In this document: piece after piece, positions 1 through 9,155 of the stretch
How positions within the stretch are numbered: position 1 is the first letter of the stretch
Layout of the letters: the number at the start of each line of letters is the position of its first letter
Assembly: GCF_013410375.1 (NCBI RefSeq)
Contig: NZ_JACCFL010000001.1
Coordinates: forward strand, 4,278,001-4,342,000
From: Leifsonia shinshuensis
GTDB lineage: Bacteria; Actinomycetota; Actinomycetes; Actinomycetales; Microbacteriaceae
Reading direction: 5' to 3'
Length of the DNA stretch: 64,000 nt
Program-made: the position numbers and the translations under genes
Notes under the pieces: generated by a model
Told to the model about the DNA's origin: nothing
Database searches by the model: none
What the model saw: the letters and a program-made list of their open reading frames with translations, nothing else

Positions 1-770
1 GGCCAGATGGCCGGGACGGTGACGGTACGGAAGCGTTGCCAGCGGCCGGCGCCGTCCATCATCGCAGCCTCCTCGAGCGCGCGGGGCACTCCCTGCAGCG
101 CGGCGAGGAAAATCATCATCGACCAGCCAACGCCTTTCCAGACGCCCAGCGCGCAGATCGCGACCAGGGCCGTCCATCGGCCGGAAAGCCAGGAGACGTC
201 GGAGTTCATCAGGTGCAGAAAGTCGTGCAGCGTGAAGTTGATGAGGCCGCCGTCGGCGAAGAGGTACTTGAAGAGCAACGACACCACGACCCAGCTCGTG
301 ATGACAGGCAGATAGAAGAGCACCCGGAACACCGGCTGGGTCGGGCTCTTCTGCTTGAGCAGAAGAGCGATGAACAAGCCGATGACGATCTGCGGCGGCA
401 CTGTGAAGAGCATGTAGATGCCGCTGTTCGCGAGGCTCAGCCAGAAATGCCCGTCCGAGAACGCCCGGATGTAGTTGTCCAGGCCGATGAACTGGCTTAC
501 CGCCCCGGCCACGATCTTCCAGTCGTAGAAGCTCATCTGCACGGCCTGAGCGATGGGGAAGAGGATCAGCGCGGCGAAGAGGAGAAAACCGGGGGCGATG
601 AAGAGGTAGGGCGTCGCGCGCCTCAGCACGCGGCCGGCCGTCATCGGCCGCCGCGGTCGCGGCGATTGCGGCGCTGGCGGTGCCGAGTGGCGGCCGGGAG
701 CGGTGGAGGGCCGCGGCGCGGCGGGGGTGCTCCCCGCCGCGCCCGCGGTGTCTACTCTGGTGGTGCTCAC
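1..770 (-). CDS. ABC sugar transporter permease (MalF/UgpA type), 3' end outside window
   Basis: This is an inner-membrane permease of a carbohydrate importer. Translation of the complement from a GTG at 770 is open to the window edge (about 256 residues). It has a disordered Pro/Ala/Arg-rich N-terminus, then hydrophobic segments, and near the cut end the EAA loop that contacts the ATPase (EEAAMMDGAGRWQRF...). Only 4 nt separate it from the stop of the binding-protein gene, so the two are co-transcribed. An ATG at 644 is an alternative start that would drop the unusual N-terminal tail. The neighbouring GH66 and GH15 enzymes suggest an oligosaccharide substrate such as isomaltooligosaccharides, but this is inference. 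Confidence 0.9.
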   Translation of the reverse strand, partial: MSTTRVDTAGAAGSTPAAPRPSTAPGRHSAPPAPQSPRPRRPMTAGRVLRRATPYLFIAPGFLLFAALILFPIAQAVQMSFYDWKIVAGAVSQFIGLDNYIRAFSDGHFWLSLANSGIYMLFTVPPQIVIGLFIALLLKQKSPTQPVFRVLFYLPVITSWVVVSLLFKYLFADGGLINFTLHDFLHLMNSDVSWLSGRWTALVAICALGVWKGVGWSMMIFLAALQGVPRALEEAAMMDGAGRWQRFRTVTVPAIW

Positions 771-774
771 GAGG

Positions 775-2064
775 TCACTTGCCGGTCAGCAGCGGGTCGA
801 TCTGCTGGGCCGCCGTGGTGAGCGCATCCTTGACGCTGGTGGATCCCGTGAATGCCGGGGTCAGCGCGGTGTTGAGGATGCTGTCGACCTTCGCCCCCTG
901 CGGGATCGCCAGGCGCGCTTTCGCCGTCTTCAGCTGGTCCGCGTACATCGTGTAATACGGATCGATGGCGGCCTGCTTTGACGCGTATGCCGGAATCACC
1001 GTCATCTGACCTGTCTTCGCCATGTCGATCTGGAACGACTCGGACTGCGTAAACCGGATGAACTTCTCGGCCGCGGTCTGGTGCTTCGAGGATGCGGTGA
1101 GCACGATGTCCTCGCCGCCCACGACGCTGGTCGACGGTCCGTCACCGTGGGGCACCGGTGCGTAGATCGGCTGGAAGTCCTTGTACTGTCCGCCCCAGAT
1201 GCCCTTCATCCACGGGCCATCGAGGATGGTCGCGTACTTGCCGGTCGGCAGGCCGTCCGACGTGGAGGTCGCACCCTGGTTGCCTGTGATGAGGTTCGGG
1301 ATTTGTCCCTCCTTATACAGATCGACGAGCATCTGGATGGCCGCCACCGACTTGTCGCCGTTCAGGTAGCCGGTGGCCTTGGTCAGGCTGGAGTTCGTGA
1401 TGCTGCCGCCGTTCGACCAGATCCACGGGTAGATGTTCCAGCCGCCCAGCCCCCCGTCGGCGAAGACGGACATTCCGGTGCCCTTGAGTTTCGCCGCCAT
1501 CTGCTTTAGGTCGTCGAAGGTCGCCGGCGGGGTGCTCATCCCGGCTGCAGCCAGAGCCTTCTGCGAGGTGATCAGCACGCGGGTGTTGGTGTCGAGCGGA
1601 AGCCCGTAGTACTTGCCGTTGTACTTGTTGGTCGAGAGCGAACCCGGGTAGGTCGCCTTCGAGAGGGTGCCGAAGTCGCTCATGCTGTCGGACAGCGGCG
1701 TGAGAACGCCGAGCTGGCCCAACTGAGGCACCCAGCCGATGTCGGACCGGACCAGGTCGGGCAGCGTGCCGCCGGCTGCGCTCGTGGTCAGCTTCTGGAG
1801 CAGGCTGTCGTACGGAATGTCGACGTAGTCAACCTTGATGCCGGGGTTGGCCTTCTCGAACGCGGGGATCAGTGTCTTGTTCAGTGCATCCTGCTGGGTC
1901 GAGTTGCCGCCGTTTCCATAGGATCCCCAGAAGGTTAGGGTGACGGGGTTGCTGGACGAGCCGTCGCTCGAGGATCCGGCCGAGGTGGATGAGCAGCCGG
2001 CCGCCACCAGCGCGATGGCCGCGGCCATTGCTGCTGACGTGGCCAGTGCGGTGGAACGCTTCAT
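775..2064 (-). CDS. Extracellular sugar-binding lipoprotein of ABC importer (SBP family 1)
   Basis: This 429-residue solute-binding protein has a lipoprotein signal peptide: a Lys-Arg start, a hydrophobic stretch, then the lipobox VAAGC with the modified Cys at about residue 24, followed by a Ser-rich linker. The mature part begins with the typical TLTFWGSYG strand of family 1 sugar-binding proteins. It would capture the oligosaccharide and deliver it to the permease directly downstream. It is the first gene of the operon and has its own promoter. Exact ligand not deducible; an isomaltooligosaccharide or cyclodextran product of the adjacent GH66 enzyme is the natural guess. Confidence 0.93.
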   Translation of the reverse strand: MKRSTALATSAAMAAAIALVAAGCSSTSAGSSSDGSSSNPVTLTFWGSYGNGGNSTQQDALNKTLIPAFEKANPGIKVDYVDIPYDSLLQKLTTSAAGGTLPDLVRSDIGWVPQLGQLGVLTPLSDSMSDFGTLSKATYPGSLSTNKYNGKYYGLPLDTNTRVLITSQKALAAAGMSTPPATFDDLKQMAAKLKGTGMSVFADGGLGGWNIYPWIWSNGGSITNSSLTKATGYLNGDKSVAAIQMLVDLYKEGQIPNLITGNQGATSTSDGLPTGKYATILDGPWMKGIWGGQYKDFQPIYAPVPHGDGPSTSVVGGEDIVLTASSKHQTAAEKFIRFTQSESFQIDMAKTGQMTVIPAYASKQAAIDPYYTMYADQLKTAKARLAIPQGAKVDSILNTALTPAFTGSTSVKDALTTAAQQIDPLLTGK

Positions 2065-2125
2065 TGCAGTTCTCCTGTCAGAGGGTGACCGGAGCGCTCA
2101 ACTCGAGCGCTCATCATGTGAATTA

Positions 2126-2154
2126 TTTCTAGAGCAGAAAGAAGTCGGTGTCAA
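2126..2154 (-). promoter_or_regulatory. Promoter of the sugar-binding-protein operon with overlapping inverted repeat
   Basis: On the minus strand there is a perfect -35 TTGACA (2149-2154), a 17-nt spacer and TAGAAA (2126-2131) as -10. The inverted repeat TTTCT-N5-AGAAA (2126-2140) lies over the -10, a placement typical of a repressor site. Two GAGCGCTC palindromes lie just downstream in the leader (around 2092-2112). Seen in sequence; the bound regulator is not known. Confidence 0.55.
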
Positions 2155-2190
2155 CTTCGGGTTTTTGTCCACGTTCGTCCACCCCATTCG

Positions 2191-2208
2191 TTGATTGACG
2201 AAACAATC
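2191..2208 (+). promoter_or_regulatory. Candidate ROK operator upstream of the regulator gene
   Basis: TTGATTGACGAAACAATC contains the inverted repeat GATTG-N6-CAATC (2193-2208) and lies 40 nt before the ROK start codon. It closely resembles the two boxes in the GH66/GH15 intergenic region, which share TTGNTTGAC and the following GAAC-AA pattern. This suggests autoregulation and a common regulon. No DNA-binding evidence is available from sequence alone. Confidence 0.45.
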
Positions 2209-2247
2209 TGGCTATGCCACAGTGGGGGGACACAGAAAGGGGTCGGC

Positions 2248-3411
2248 GTGACGATTAGCGCTCCCTCATGGACACCCGGGACGGGTGCCTCCCGTTCGGT
2301 CGCACTCGAAGTGCTGATCAATGGGCCCCTCTCACGAAGCGACATCGCACGTCGGCTCGATCTCTCCCCAGGATCGCTGACGCGCCTGAGCGCTCCTCTC
2401 ATCGAGAGCGGGCTGCTGGTCGAGACCGGCGAGCTCACGGAGGGTCGCACCGGTCGCCCATCCCGCCCGCTCGACATCGTGGCGGACTCCCGCCACTTCA
2501 TCGGAATGAAGCTCACGGCCGATGACGTCCAGGGCGTCGCCACCGATCTTCGCGCCAACGTGATCAGCGCCGACCGCGCATCCTTCAGCTCGCGCGACCC
2601 GGAGTCGGTGGCGGATGCGATCGCCCAGGTCGCCGACCGGCTTGCCGGCACAGTCCCGGGGGTCACCGCGCTCGGCGTCGGCCTTGGCGGCCGCATCGCC
2701 CACAACTCCACCGTGGCGAGTGCCGCCTTCCTCGAATGGGAGGGCGTCCCGCTCGTCGACATGATCGAGGCGCGCACCGGCATCTCGACGATCATCGAGA
2801 ACGACGTCGTCGCCTTCACCGAAGCCGAGCACTGGTTCGGCTACGGGCGCGGGCTCGACCGTTTCGCCGTCATCACCCTCGGCGTCGGCATCGGGTACGG
2901 CCTCGTCATCCACGACGGCATCGTCGCCGACGAGGACACCGGCATCGGACTCATCGGACACTGGCCACTGGACCCATTCGGCCCGCTCTGCCCCGCAGGC
3001 CACCGAGGATGTGCACGCAGCGTTCTCACCCAAGGAGCCATCACCCACGAAGTGAGCGCGGCGCTCGGACGCGAGGTCGGGTACGACGAGGCGCTCGACC
3101 TGGCCGTGGCCGGTGAGCCCGCCGCTCGCCGCGTCGTCGACGATGCCGGCCGGGGCCTCGGCCGCCTCCTCGCCGCCATGGCCAACCTCACCGTCCCCGA
3201 ACGCATCATCCTCGGCGGCGAAGGCGTCCGCCTGTTCGAGATCGCGCGCGAGGCCGTCGACCAGGGAATCGCAGCCGACCGCGACCCGCGGGCGAAGCGC
3301 CTCGACCTCGTCGCCACCTCCGGCGACAACCTCGAATGGTGCCGCGGAGCCGCCGTCATCGCCATCCAGACCTACGTGCTCGGCACGCATCCCGGAGCGG
3401 AAAGGCGCTGA
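2248..3411 (+). CDS. ROK-family transcriptional regulator
   Basis: This 387-residue cytoplasmic repressor/activator has an N-terminal winged HTH (NGPLSRSDIARRLDLSPGSLTRL) joined to a ROK sugar-kinase-like domain. The ROK signature includes the zinc-binding CPAGHRGC motif and late glycine-rich segment LGGEGVRL. The GTG at 2248 is preferred because AGAAAGGGG lies 5 nt upstream. A reading frame opening at 2191 would run through the candidate operator and lacks a ribosome site. It is divergent from the sugar-uptake operon and probably senses its substrate. The conserved similarity of boxes at 2191, 6209 and 6289 suggests it also controls both glycosidases. Confidence 0.92.
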   Translation: MTISAPSWTPGTGASRSVALEVLINGPLSRSDIARRLDLSPGSLTRLSAPLIESGLLVETGELTEGRTGRPSRPLDIVADSRHFIGMKLTADDVQGVATDLRANVISADRASFSSRDPESVADAIAQVADRLAGTVPGVTALGVGLGGRIAHNSTVASAAFLEWEGVPLVDMIEARTGISTIIENDVVAFTEAEHWFGYGRGLDRFAVITLGVGIGYGLVIHDGIVADEDTGIGLIGHWPLDPFGPLCPAGHRGCARSVLTQGAITHEVSAALGREVGYDEALDLAVAGEPAARRVVDDAGRGLGRLLAAMANLTVPERIILGGEGVRLFEIAREAVDQGIAADRDPRAKRLDLVATSGDNLEWCRGAAVIAIQTYVLGTHPGAERR

Positions 3412-3441
3412 CGCGCTGACGCGCTGGAGCGTTGACGCGCA

Positions 3442-3477
3442 GGGGCGCTGAAGCGCGCTCTCGCGCTCCAGCGCCCC
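3442..3477. terminator. Strong GC hairpin between convergent genes
   Basis: GGGGCGCT pairs with AGCGCCCC and an inner AGCGCG pairs with CGCGCT around a CTCT loop, giving a long stem 30 nt after the ROK stop codon. Probably terminates the ROK transcript. Confidence 0.6.
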
Positions 3478-3485
3478 GTCCGGAA

Positions 3486-3515
3486 GGCAGCCCACGGACG
3501 AAACCGCGGGCTGCC
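3486..3515. terminator. Second hairpin, likely terminator for the GH66 gene
   Basis: GGCAGCCC pairs with GGGCTGCC across a short CG-rich inner region. It lies 14 nt beyond the GH66 stop codon on the minus strand, so the two hairpins together separate the convergent genes. Confidence 0.55.
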
Positions 3516-3528
3516 TACGGACTCGCAG

Positions 3529-6138
3529 TCAGGGTCCGACCGTGATGTTGTCGAGGTTGATCGCTCCCACTCCCCCGGTGCACCAGATGACGACCGTATG
3601 GAGGCCCGGTGTGAGGGTGACCGGTACGGACAGGGTGGTCCAGGAGTCCCAGGTGCCCTGCGCAGGGAAGGTCGGCGTGGCTACCTGCTGGCCGTCGACG
3701 GCGACGATTCGCGTAGCCGTGGAGCCACCGTTGCCGTACCGGAGCGTGAGGTGGTAGTTGCCACTCGTCGCTGCGTTGACGGTGAAGGACACGCCGCTGT
3801 TGGTCTGATAGAAGTTGTCGACGAATCCGTTTCCGGTGTAGCCGGCGTGGTTGGTGTTGGTGGTGACGTTGGTCAGCACAGCGTTCTCGGCCTCGTATTG
3901 GTTGCCGCTAGGCGTGTTGAAGCCGCGGTCGATGTAGATCATGTCCCAGGCATTCAGCTTCGGCACGGTGAAGCTGATGTAGCGGCCGTTGCCATCGGTG
4001 CCGATGGTGTAGCTCAGGTTCGTGCTGGCATCGTTGTTGCTGTCCGGCGAGGCGACATGCACCGCCGTCGGGGTCTCATCCGGCCCGATGTAGTACTTCA
4101 CCGCCAGGTTCGTCTGCGCAGGCGGCGTGGCCTTACCCGCTTCGCGCCAGGTGTTGTCGTTTCCGAGCAGGTTGACGAGCTGAACGACATCGTCGCTGGA
4201 GGTCTTCTTCAGGTCGGTCCAGACAGTGTTCGCCGAAGCGTCGCCGGAGGTCGCTATGCCTGCGATCGAGAGGAGCTGCGACCCGGAGTCGACGGAGTGC
4301 ACATCCGGGCCGTAGAGAAGGTTCTCGTATGCGGTGATGAAGTCGTAGTAGTTCTTCTCCCACGCGCGCAGTGCGTTGGTCATCTGCTTGTCGTGGTCGG
4401 GGAAGTAAGGCGCAGACAGCATCGAGTCGCCTTGCGCCATCCCGATGTTCGTTGCACCGGAGGCGGCGATGGCGGCGTCTTCGAGTTCGACGGAGTTGGT
4501 GTCGAGGGTCCCGAGGACGAGATTGTCGAGGTTCACGAATCCGGTGTTGCCGCTGCCGACGGAGATGGTGACCGTATGCGTGCCCGCTGTGAGAGTGGGC
4601 GTGACGATATCCGCGTCGTAGTGCCAGTTGTTCCAGTTGCTGTCGGTGGGCATGGTGACGTTGCCCAGGGTCGTTCCGTCGACGGCGACGCTGCGTGTGG
4701 CGTCGCCCGCTGCGCCGTTCGCGTACCGGAAGACGAGGCTGTAGCGGCGGGTCTCGGGGGCGGTGATCGTGAACGTGACCGTGTCGCCGGTGTTGCCGTA
4801 GTTGGCGACGAACCCGGTGCCGGTGTAGCCGGCGTGGTCGGAGTTGACGGTGAGTCCGCTGCTCAGGCTCGCGTTCTCGGCTTCGTACGTGGGGCCGGCG
4901 TCATCCTTCGTGTTCGGGTAGGCCGCGATGACCGAGGGAATGCCTGCCGACTCCTGCTTCTGCGTGTCGAGGTAGGTCTTCATCGCCGAATAGGTCTCAT
5001 GGTTGTCCCAGAGCTCGCTGTACAGGTAGTCGGTCTGCTTTCCACTGGCGACGTTGTCGCCGCCGTATCCGTCGACAGCGTTGAACCCAAGCGCCTTGCC
5101 CGTGCCGAGCGCGGTTCGGGATGCGGCCACGAGTGAGGCGAGGCCCGACGGGAGATCGACGGGGTTGTTCGAGGTGTCGGTCATCGCGCCCCAGTTGCCA
5201 AGCTGGTCGAGATGCACTCCGTCGAACCCCATCGTGTTCGCCTCGTCGACGTACTTGGCGGTGATGTAGTTCTGCCAGCTGGTGTTCGCGGGGTTGAACA
5301 TGTAGAGGTTCGTGTTGGGTTGGTTGGGCTTCATCTCGAAGGCCCACGGCTGGCCGGTGGACGCGTACTTCAGAGCCCAGTTCGGGTCCACCCCCGACAC
5401 ACTCTGGTAGTTCTGCAGGGCTGCATACGACATCGAGTACGGCATCGCCGCGGCGCCGTCGTTGTGGACGGCGGAGATGTAATTCTGGACGGTCATCGGC
5501 GAGATGACGTCGCCGTTCCAGGCGGTCCAGGTCGACGCGAGGGTGCCGTTGGCGTTGCGTTGGATCGGGTTCTCGTGGCGCCACATCCAGTCGTAGAACT
5601 GGAAGGCGTTGATGTGATATTCGCGGACCAGCTGATCGACGTCGGCTTGCGCTTGCGCCGTGGTGGTGCCGGACGGATACGTGGTGAGGGCGGCGAATCG
5701 GGGGAAGTGCTTCCAGTCACTGGACACGTCGATCGCGGTCTGGGTGGTGGATGCTCCCGCAGTTACTGTGACCAGGTATCCGGTGAAATCCGTGCTCGGG
5801 GCCGTGGTGTTCCAGGTGACCGATTGGGTTCCATTGGCTACCACATTCGCTGTCGCTGTCCCGGTGGCCACGGTGCTGCCGAGGTGCGACACCGTAAAGC
5901 CGACAGGACCAGACCAGGAACCGGCACCACTGGTCTCGGCGACGACTGCTGTCACGGTGACGGACGAGCCGGGCGCGTACCGGGCCTGGTTGACGTAGGC
6001 GCTAGTGAGAGTGGGGGTTCCCCCGGATGCGTATGCGGCGGACCCGACGAGGAGGGAGGCAATGGTGGCGGCTGCAACGAGGCTGCCTGTCAGGACGTTT
6101 CGAAGGCGCCGTCCTCGGACAGCGTGGGTGTGTGACAT
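3529..6138 (-). CDS. Secreted GH66 enzyme (cycloisomaltooligosaccharide glucanotransferase or dextranase) with two CBM35-like modules
   Basis: This 869-residue secreted protein acts on alpha-1,6-glucan (dextran). A signal peptide covers residues 1-38 and is followed by an Ig-like N domain (about 42-138). The GH66 TIM barrel follows, with the likely nucleophile Asp311 in FDGVHLDQLG and the likely acid/base Glu375 in YSELWD. A CBM35-like module (YEAENASL, about 418-545) is inserted in the barrel, the barrel resumes, and a second CBM35-like module (YEAENAVL) closes the C-terminus at about 750-869. The barrel-inserted CBM35 is the arrangement of Bacillus CITase, so cyclodextran formation is favoured over simple endodextranase; sequence alone cannot decide. 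It is divergent from the GH15 gene. Confidence 0.88.
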   Translation of the reverse strand: MSHTHAVRGRRLRNVLTGSLVAAATIASLLVGSAAYASGGTPTLTSAYVNQARYAPGSSVTVTAVVAETSGAGSWSGPVGFTVSHLGSTVATGTATANVVANGTQSVTWNTTAPSTDFTGYLVTVTAGASTTQTAIDVSSDWKHFPRFAALTTYPSGTTTAQAQADVDQLVREYHINAFQFYDWMWRHENPIQRNANGTLASTWTAWNGDVISPMTVQNYISAVHNDGAAAMPYSMSYAALQNYQSVSGVDPNWALKYASTGQPWAFEMKPNQPNTNLYMFNPANTSWQNYITAKYVDEANTMGFDGVHLDQLGNWGAMTDTSNNPVDLPSGLASLVAASRTALGTGKALGFNAVDGYGGDNVASGKQTDYLYSELWDNHETYSAMKTYLDTQKQESAGIPSVIAAYPNTKDDAGPTYEAENASLSSGLTVNSDHAGYTGTGFVANYGNTGDTVTFTITAPETRRYSLVFRYANGAAGDATRSVAVDGTTLGNVTMPTDSNWNNWHYDADIVTPTLTAGTHTVTISVGSGNTGFVNLDNLVLGTLDTNSVELEDAAIAASGATNIGMAQGDSMLSAPYFPDHDKQMTNALRAWEKNYYDFITAYENLLYGPDVHSVDSGSQLLSIAGIATSGDASANTVWTDLKKTSSDDVVQLVNLLGNDNTWREAGKATPPAQTNLAVKYYIGPDETPTAVHVASPDSNNDASTNLSYTIGTDGNGRYISFTVPKLNAWDMIYIDRGFNTPSGNQYEAENAVLTNVTTNTNHAGYTGNGFVDNFYQTNSGVSFTVNAATSGNYHLTLRYGNGGSTATRIVAVDGQQVATPTFPAQGTWDSWTTLSVPVTLTPGLHTVVIWCTGGVGAINLDNITVGP

Positions 6139-6141
6139 TTC

Positions 6142-6177
6142 GTGCTCCTAAGGCGTGACATCGTTGTGCTCCTAAGG
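6142..6177 (-). repeat. Duplicated ribosome-binding region before the GH66 start
   Basis: The 12-nt sequence GTGCTCCTAAGG (plus strand) occurs at 6142-6153 and again at 6166-6177. On the coding strand both copies give TTAGGAGCAC followed shortly by an ATGTCAC. The copy next to 6138 is used here because it gives the long open frame with a signal peptide; the upstream ATG lies in another frame. It looks like a 24-nt tandem duplication. Confidence 0.6.
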
Positions 6178-6203
6178 GGGTCGAGCAGTTCACATCATGA
6201 CGG

Positions 6204-6311
6204 CGTCAGTTAGTTCTGTCAATCAAATATGTCTGGACCGCCTCCTCGAGCTTCTCCCGCCCCAGCAATCGGGCATTGGGGCATTTATTTGCTTGACAGA
6301 ACTAACCGACG
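6204..6311. promoter_or_regulatory. Divergent promoter region with 26-nt inverted repeat (candidate ROK operators)
   Basis: Bases 6204-6229 and 6286-6311 are inverted copies of each other with two mismatches. Each contains TTGACAGAACTAAC, so each box overlaps a -35 TTGACA. Minus strand: TTGACA (6217-6222), 17 nt, CATGAT (6194-6199) serves the GH66 gene. The plus-strand TTGACA (6293-6298) serves the GH15 gene but has no good -10 at 17 nt. The boxes match the one before the ROK gene. Inference: both glycosidases are induced together through the ROK regulator. Confidence 0.6.
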
Positions 6312-6360
6312 GGGTCAAGACTCGCCCTGTTCCCATCCCCAGTCGACCAAGGAGGCGTCG

Positions 6361-9144
6361 ATGAAAGACAAACTCACCTCACGACTAGCGCCCGTCGTCG
6401 TGCTCGCCCTGCTCGGCTCTACCGCGCTCAGCGTGGTCGCGGCACCGACCCACGCTTCAGCAACGTCACCTACGCAGCCCTCCACCGAGACCGCTCGCAG
6501 CCTCTACATGAACAACTGGACGGACACGACGGGCATCTGGATGGCCCCGCAGCTGGCCCAGACCGACTCGAATACGCAGTACGGCCCGCGACTCGGCGAA
6601 CTCCACTACTCCCCCACCGGCGCGACCTCCGCCTCCGCGGTCAACCAGATCGTCGACTACACCGGGTTCTTCCGCGACGAGACGAACGGCAACAAGTACG
6701 ACCAGGTCCACAATTTCGGTAGCGCGACCGGCTACCTCGACTCGGGCGGCGTCCTCCGGAGTGACTACGGCGCCTACAATGGGTCAGCCACCACCGTCAC
6801 CATCGGCCGGGACTACGCGTTCGTCCCGAACCAGCATTTCGTCGTCGTCCAGTACCGTCTTCACAACCCGGGCACAAGCGCGGTGAACCTGAACGTCCTC
6901 GACGCCGTCCACCTCAACAACACCGGATCTTCCGGCCAGAGCGTCGCGGCATCCTGGGATGCGACACGCAACGCCGCCGACGCGGACATGTCGGCCAGCG
7001 GTCAGTACCACGTGGCTCTCGGCGCGCTCGACGGCGCCGACGGGCACCAGGTCGGCGACGACACCAACTCCACCCTGACGAGCGCGACCGTCGCTCCCTG
7101 GTACACCTTCGACAACAACGGCACACTGGCGAACAACAGCTCTGTCAGCGCGATGAACGTCGACCTGGCCATCAACAAGAAGGTCAACGTTCCCGCCGGG
7201 GGCGACGCAACCGCCTCCTTCTACCTGGCGATCGCGGACACGGCCAGCAACGCGAACGCTGCTGCCGACGCGGCGCGGGCACAGACCGGAACCTACTGGC
7301 TGAACAACACCACGACGGCATACTCCAACTGGCTCGCAGCAGGATCCCGTACGACTAGCAACTTCACGGATACCGGACTTTCGACGGCATTCGACCGGGC
7401 GCTGGTCTCGATCAAGCAGTCCCAGAGCCCGGTTCTCGGCGTATGGCCGGCCGCGACGAACCCGATCGCCTACGGCTACAAGAGCTGGGTTCGGGACTCC
7501 GCGGTCACCGCGCTCGCTCTGGACAGCTCCGGACATCACGCGGAGGCCGACAAATACTTCCGATGGCTGGCGAGCGTCCAATACGCCGACGGCTCCTTCG
7601 GGACGACCTACGACAATTGGACCGGTCAGCACGTGAGCTTCGTCGAGCCGGAACTCGACAGCGTCGGCATCTTCCTCATCGGCGCGTATCGGCACTGGAT
7701 CCAGACCGGTGACACCGGATTCCGGGACGCCGTCTGGCCGGAAATCCAGAAGGCCGCGAACTTCGTATCGAACAACATCGCGAGCAACGGGCTCGGCCCG
7801 AAGGACGCGTCCATCTGGGAGGAGACGCAGGAGTACAACGCCTTCACCCAGGCCCTCTACGTCAGTGGCTTGTGGGCTGCCGAATCCGTCGCGCAAAGCA
7901 AGAGCGACACCACGGATGCGGACACCTGGAGCCATGCCGCAGGATCTATTGCCACCGCACTGCAGACGAGTTCGCTCAACTCGCCCGCCGGCATGTGGAA
8001 CTCGCCGGACGGCTACTACAACCGAGCGGTGAACGCCGACAACACGGCCCGGACTACGATCGACTCGTCGTCCGACATGCTGATGGTCTCGGGGGTGGTC
8101 GACCCGAGCAGCAGTCGTGCCGTCTCGCACTTGTCGAAGATCATCTCGACCCTGACCCACGACACCTACGGGCTGGCGCGGTACCAAGGAGACAACTTCT
8201 ACTACACGTCGCCATACAGCCCTGCGGGCAACGAAGCGCTGGCCGCTGAACCGTCCTGGCCGCAGATGTCGATGTACGCGGCGATCGACGACACGTACAC
8301 GGGCAACACCACCGACGCTCTCAACCGGCTCACGTGGTACGTCACGCGCACCGCAGGGGGCTACATGCCTCCCGGGGAGGCCGTCTCCAATGTGAGCCAG
8401 AAGCCGATCATCTCCACGATGGTGGAACCGGTCACCGGCGCCTGGTACGTGCTTGCGGCACTCGTCTACACCCACCAGGCGGACACTCGGACCTACGCGC
8501 CCATCAGTGACGCCGGCTCCAACGCCAGCCTCACGGTGAGCTCGGGGACAACAGGAGACTGGCCCCAGTGGAACCCGATCCCGTACTTCGTCTCGAAGGT
8601 CGGGAACGAGGCCAGCAGCGATGCGAAAACAGACATCAAGAACGTCGCCATCGCCAACGATGCCAACAACATCTACATCCGCATCGACAACGCGTCGGGG
8701 ACGCTCCCCGGCTACAACACGACGCCGAAGTTCGCCGTCAACGTCTATGCCGGCGACTACTCGGGCAACAGCTCCACGGCGACGAGCACAACCGCGATGT
8801 ACGGCGCGACTCTCCCCCGACCAGCTGCGTACATGGTGGGACGGTGGTCGGACTCGACGAACTACGCCCACTTCTCGGTCAGCGGAGGAGCGTGGACGGC
8901 CGACTCTTCGATCACGTCCGTCATCGCACCGCAATGGGATCCGACAACGGGACGCATCGAGGTCGTCATCCCGCGCAGCGCGCTCACCAGCGGAGCCGCC
9001 GCCGACGGTTCGGTCCAGCCGATCACGATCGCGCTCGTCCGCCAGAATCCGACGACCGGTGCGTGGTCGGAGGATGACCAGCTCAGCCTGCGCTACCGAC
9101 TGACGCCGACGAATACCGCCTGGATCTACGGCAACGTCCGGTAG
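6361..9144 (+). CDS. Secreted GH15 glucoamylase/glucodextranase-like enzyme
   Basis: This 927-residue secreted exo-acting glucosidase starts at the ATG at 6361, which has AAGGAGG 5 nt upstream. It has a signal peptide (about 1-35, ending THASA), a beta-rich N domain and the GH15 (alpha/alpha)6 barrel. Barrel marks are YKSWVRDSAV, FVEPELDSVG, the probable general acid in WEETQEY (about residue 487) and the probable general base in AEPSWPQMS (about 630). After about residue 715 comes a beta-rich tail beginning SNASLTVSSG. The order of domains recalls Arthrobacter glucodextranase, which releases glucose from dextran. With the GH66 enzyme and ABC importer it forms a complete extracellular degradation and uptake route. 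Plain glucoamylase activity cannot be excluded. Confidence 0.87.
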   Translation: MKDKLTSRLAPVVVLALLGSTALSVVAAPTHASATSPTQPSTETARSLYMNNWTDTTGIWMAPQLAQTDSNTQYGPRLGELHYSPTGATSASAVNQIVDYTGFFRDETNGNKYDQVHNFGSATGYLDSGGVLRSDYGAYNGSATTVTIGRDYAFVPNQHFVVVQYRLHNPGTSAVNLNVLDAVHLNNTGSSGQSVAASWDATRNAADADMSASGQYHVALGALDGADGHQVGDDTNSTLTSATVAPWYTFDNNGTLANNSSVSAMNVDLAINKKVNVPAGGDATASFYLAIADTASNANAAADAARAQTGTYWLNNTTTAYSNWLAAGSRTTSNFTDTGLSTAFDRALVSIKQSQSPVLGVWPAATNPIAYGYKSWVRDSAVTALALDSSGHHAEADKYFRWLASVQYADGSFGTTYDNWTGQHVSFVEPELDSVGIFLIGAYRHWIQTGDTGFRDAVWPEIQKAANFVSNNIASNGLGPKDASIWEETQEYNAFTQALYVSGLWAAESVAQSKSDTTDADTWSHAAGSIATALQTSSLNSPAGMWNSPDGYYNRAVNADNTARTTIDSSSDMLMVSGVVDPSSSRAVSHLSKIISTLTHDTYGLARYQGDNFYYTSPYSPAGNEALAAEPSWPQMSMYAAIDDTYTGNTTDALNRLTWYVTRTAGGYMPPGEAVSNVSQKPIISTMVEPVTGAWYVLAALVYTHQADTRTYAPISDAGSNASLTVSSGTTGDWPQWNPIPYFVSKVGNEASSDAKTDIKNVAIANDANNIYIRIDNASGTLPGYNTTPKFAVNVYAGDYSGNSSTATSTTAMYGATLPRPAAYMVGRWSDSTNYAHFSVSGGAWTADSSITSVIAPQWDPTTGRIEVVIPRSALTSGAAADGSVQPITIALVRQNPTTGAWSEDDQLSLRYRLTPTNTAWIYGNVR

Positions 9145-9155
9145 CGAGTAGGTAG

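Noticed and set aside
6229..6360. GH15 start at 6229
   Set aside because: This would put the candidate operator and promoter inside the gene. ATG 6361 has AAGGAGG and starts a standard signal peptide.
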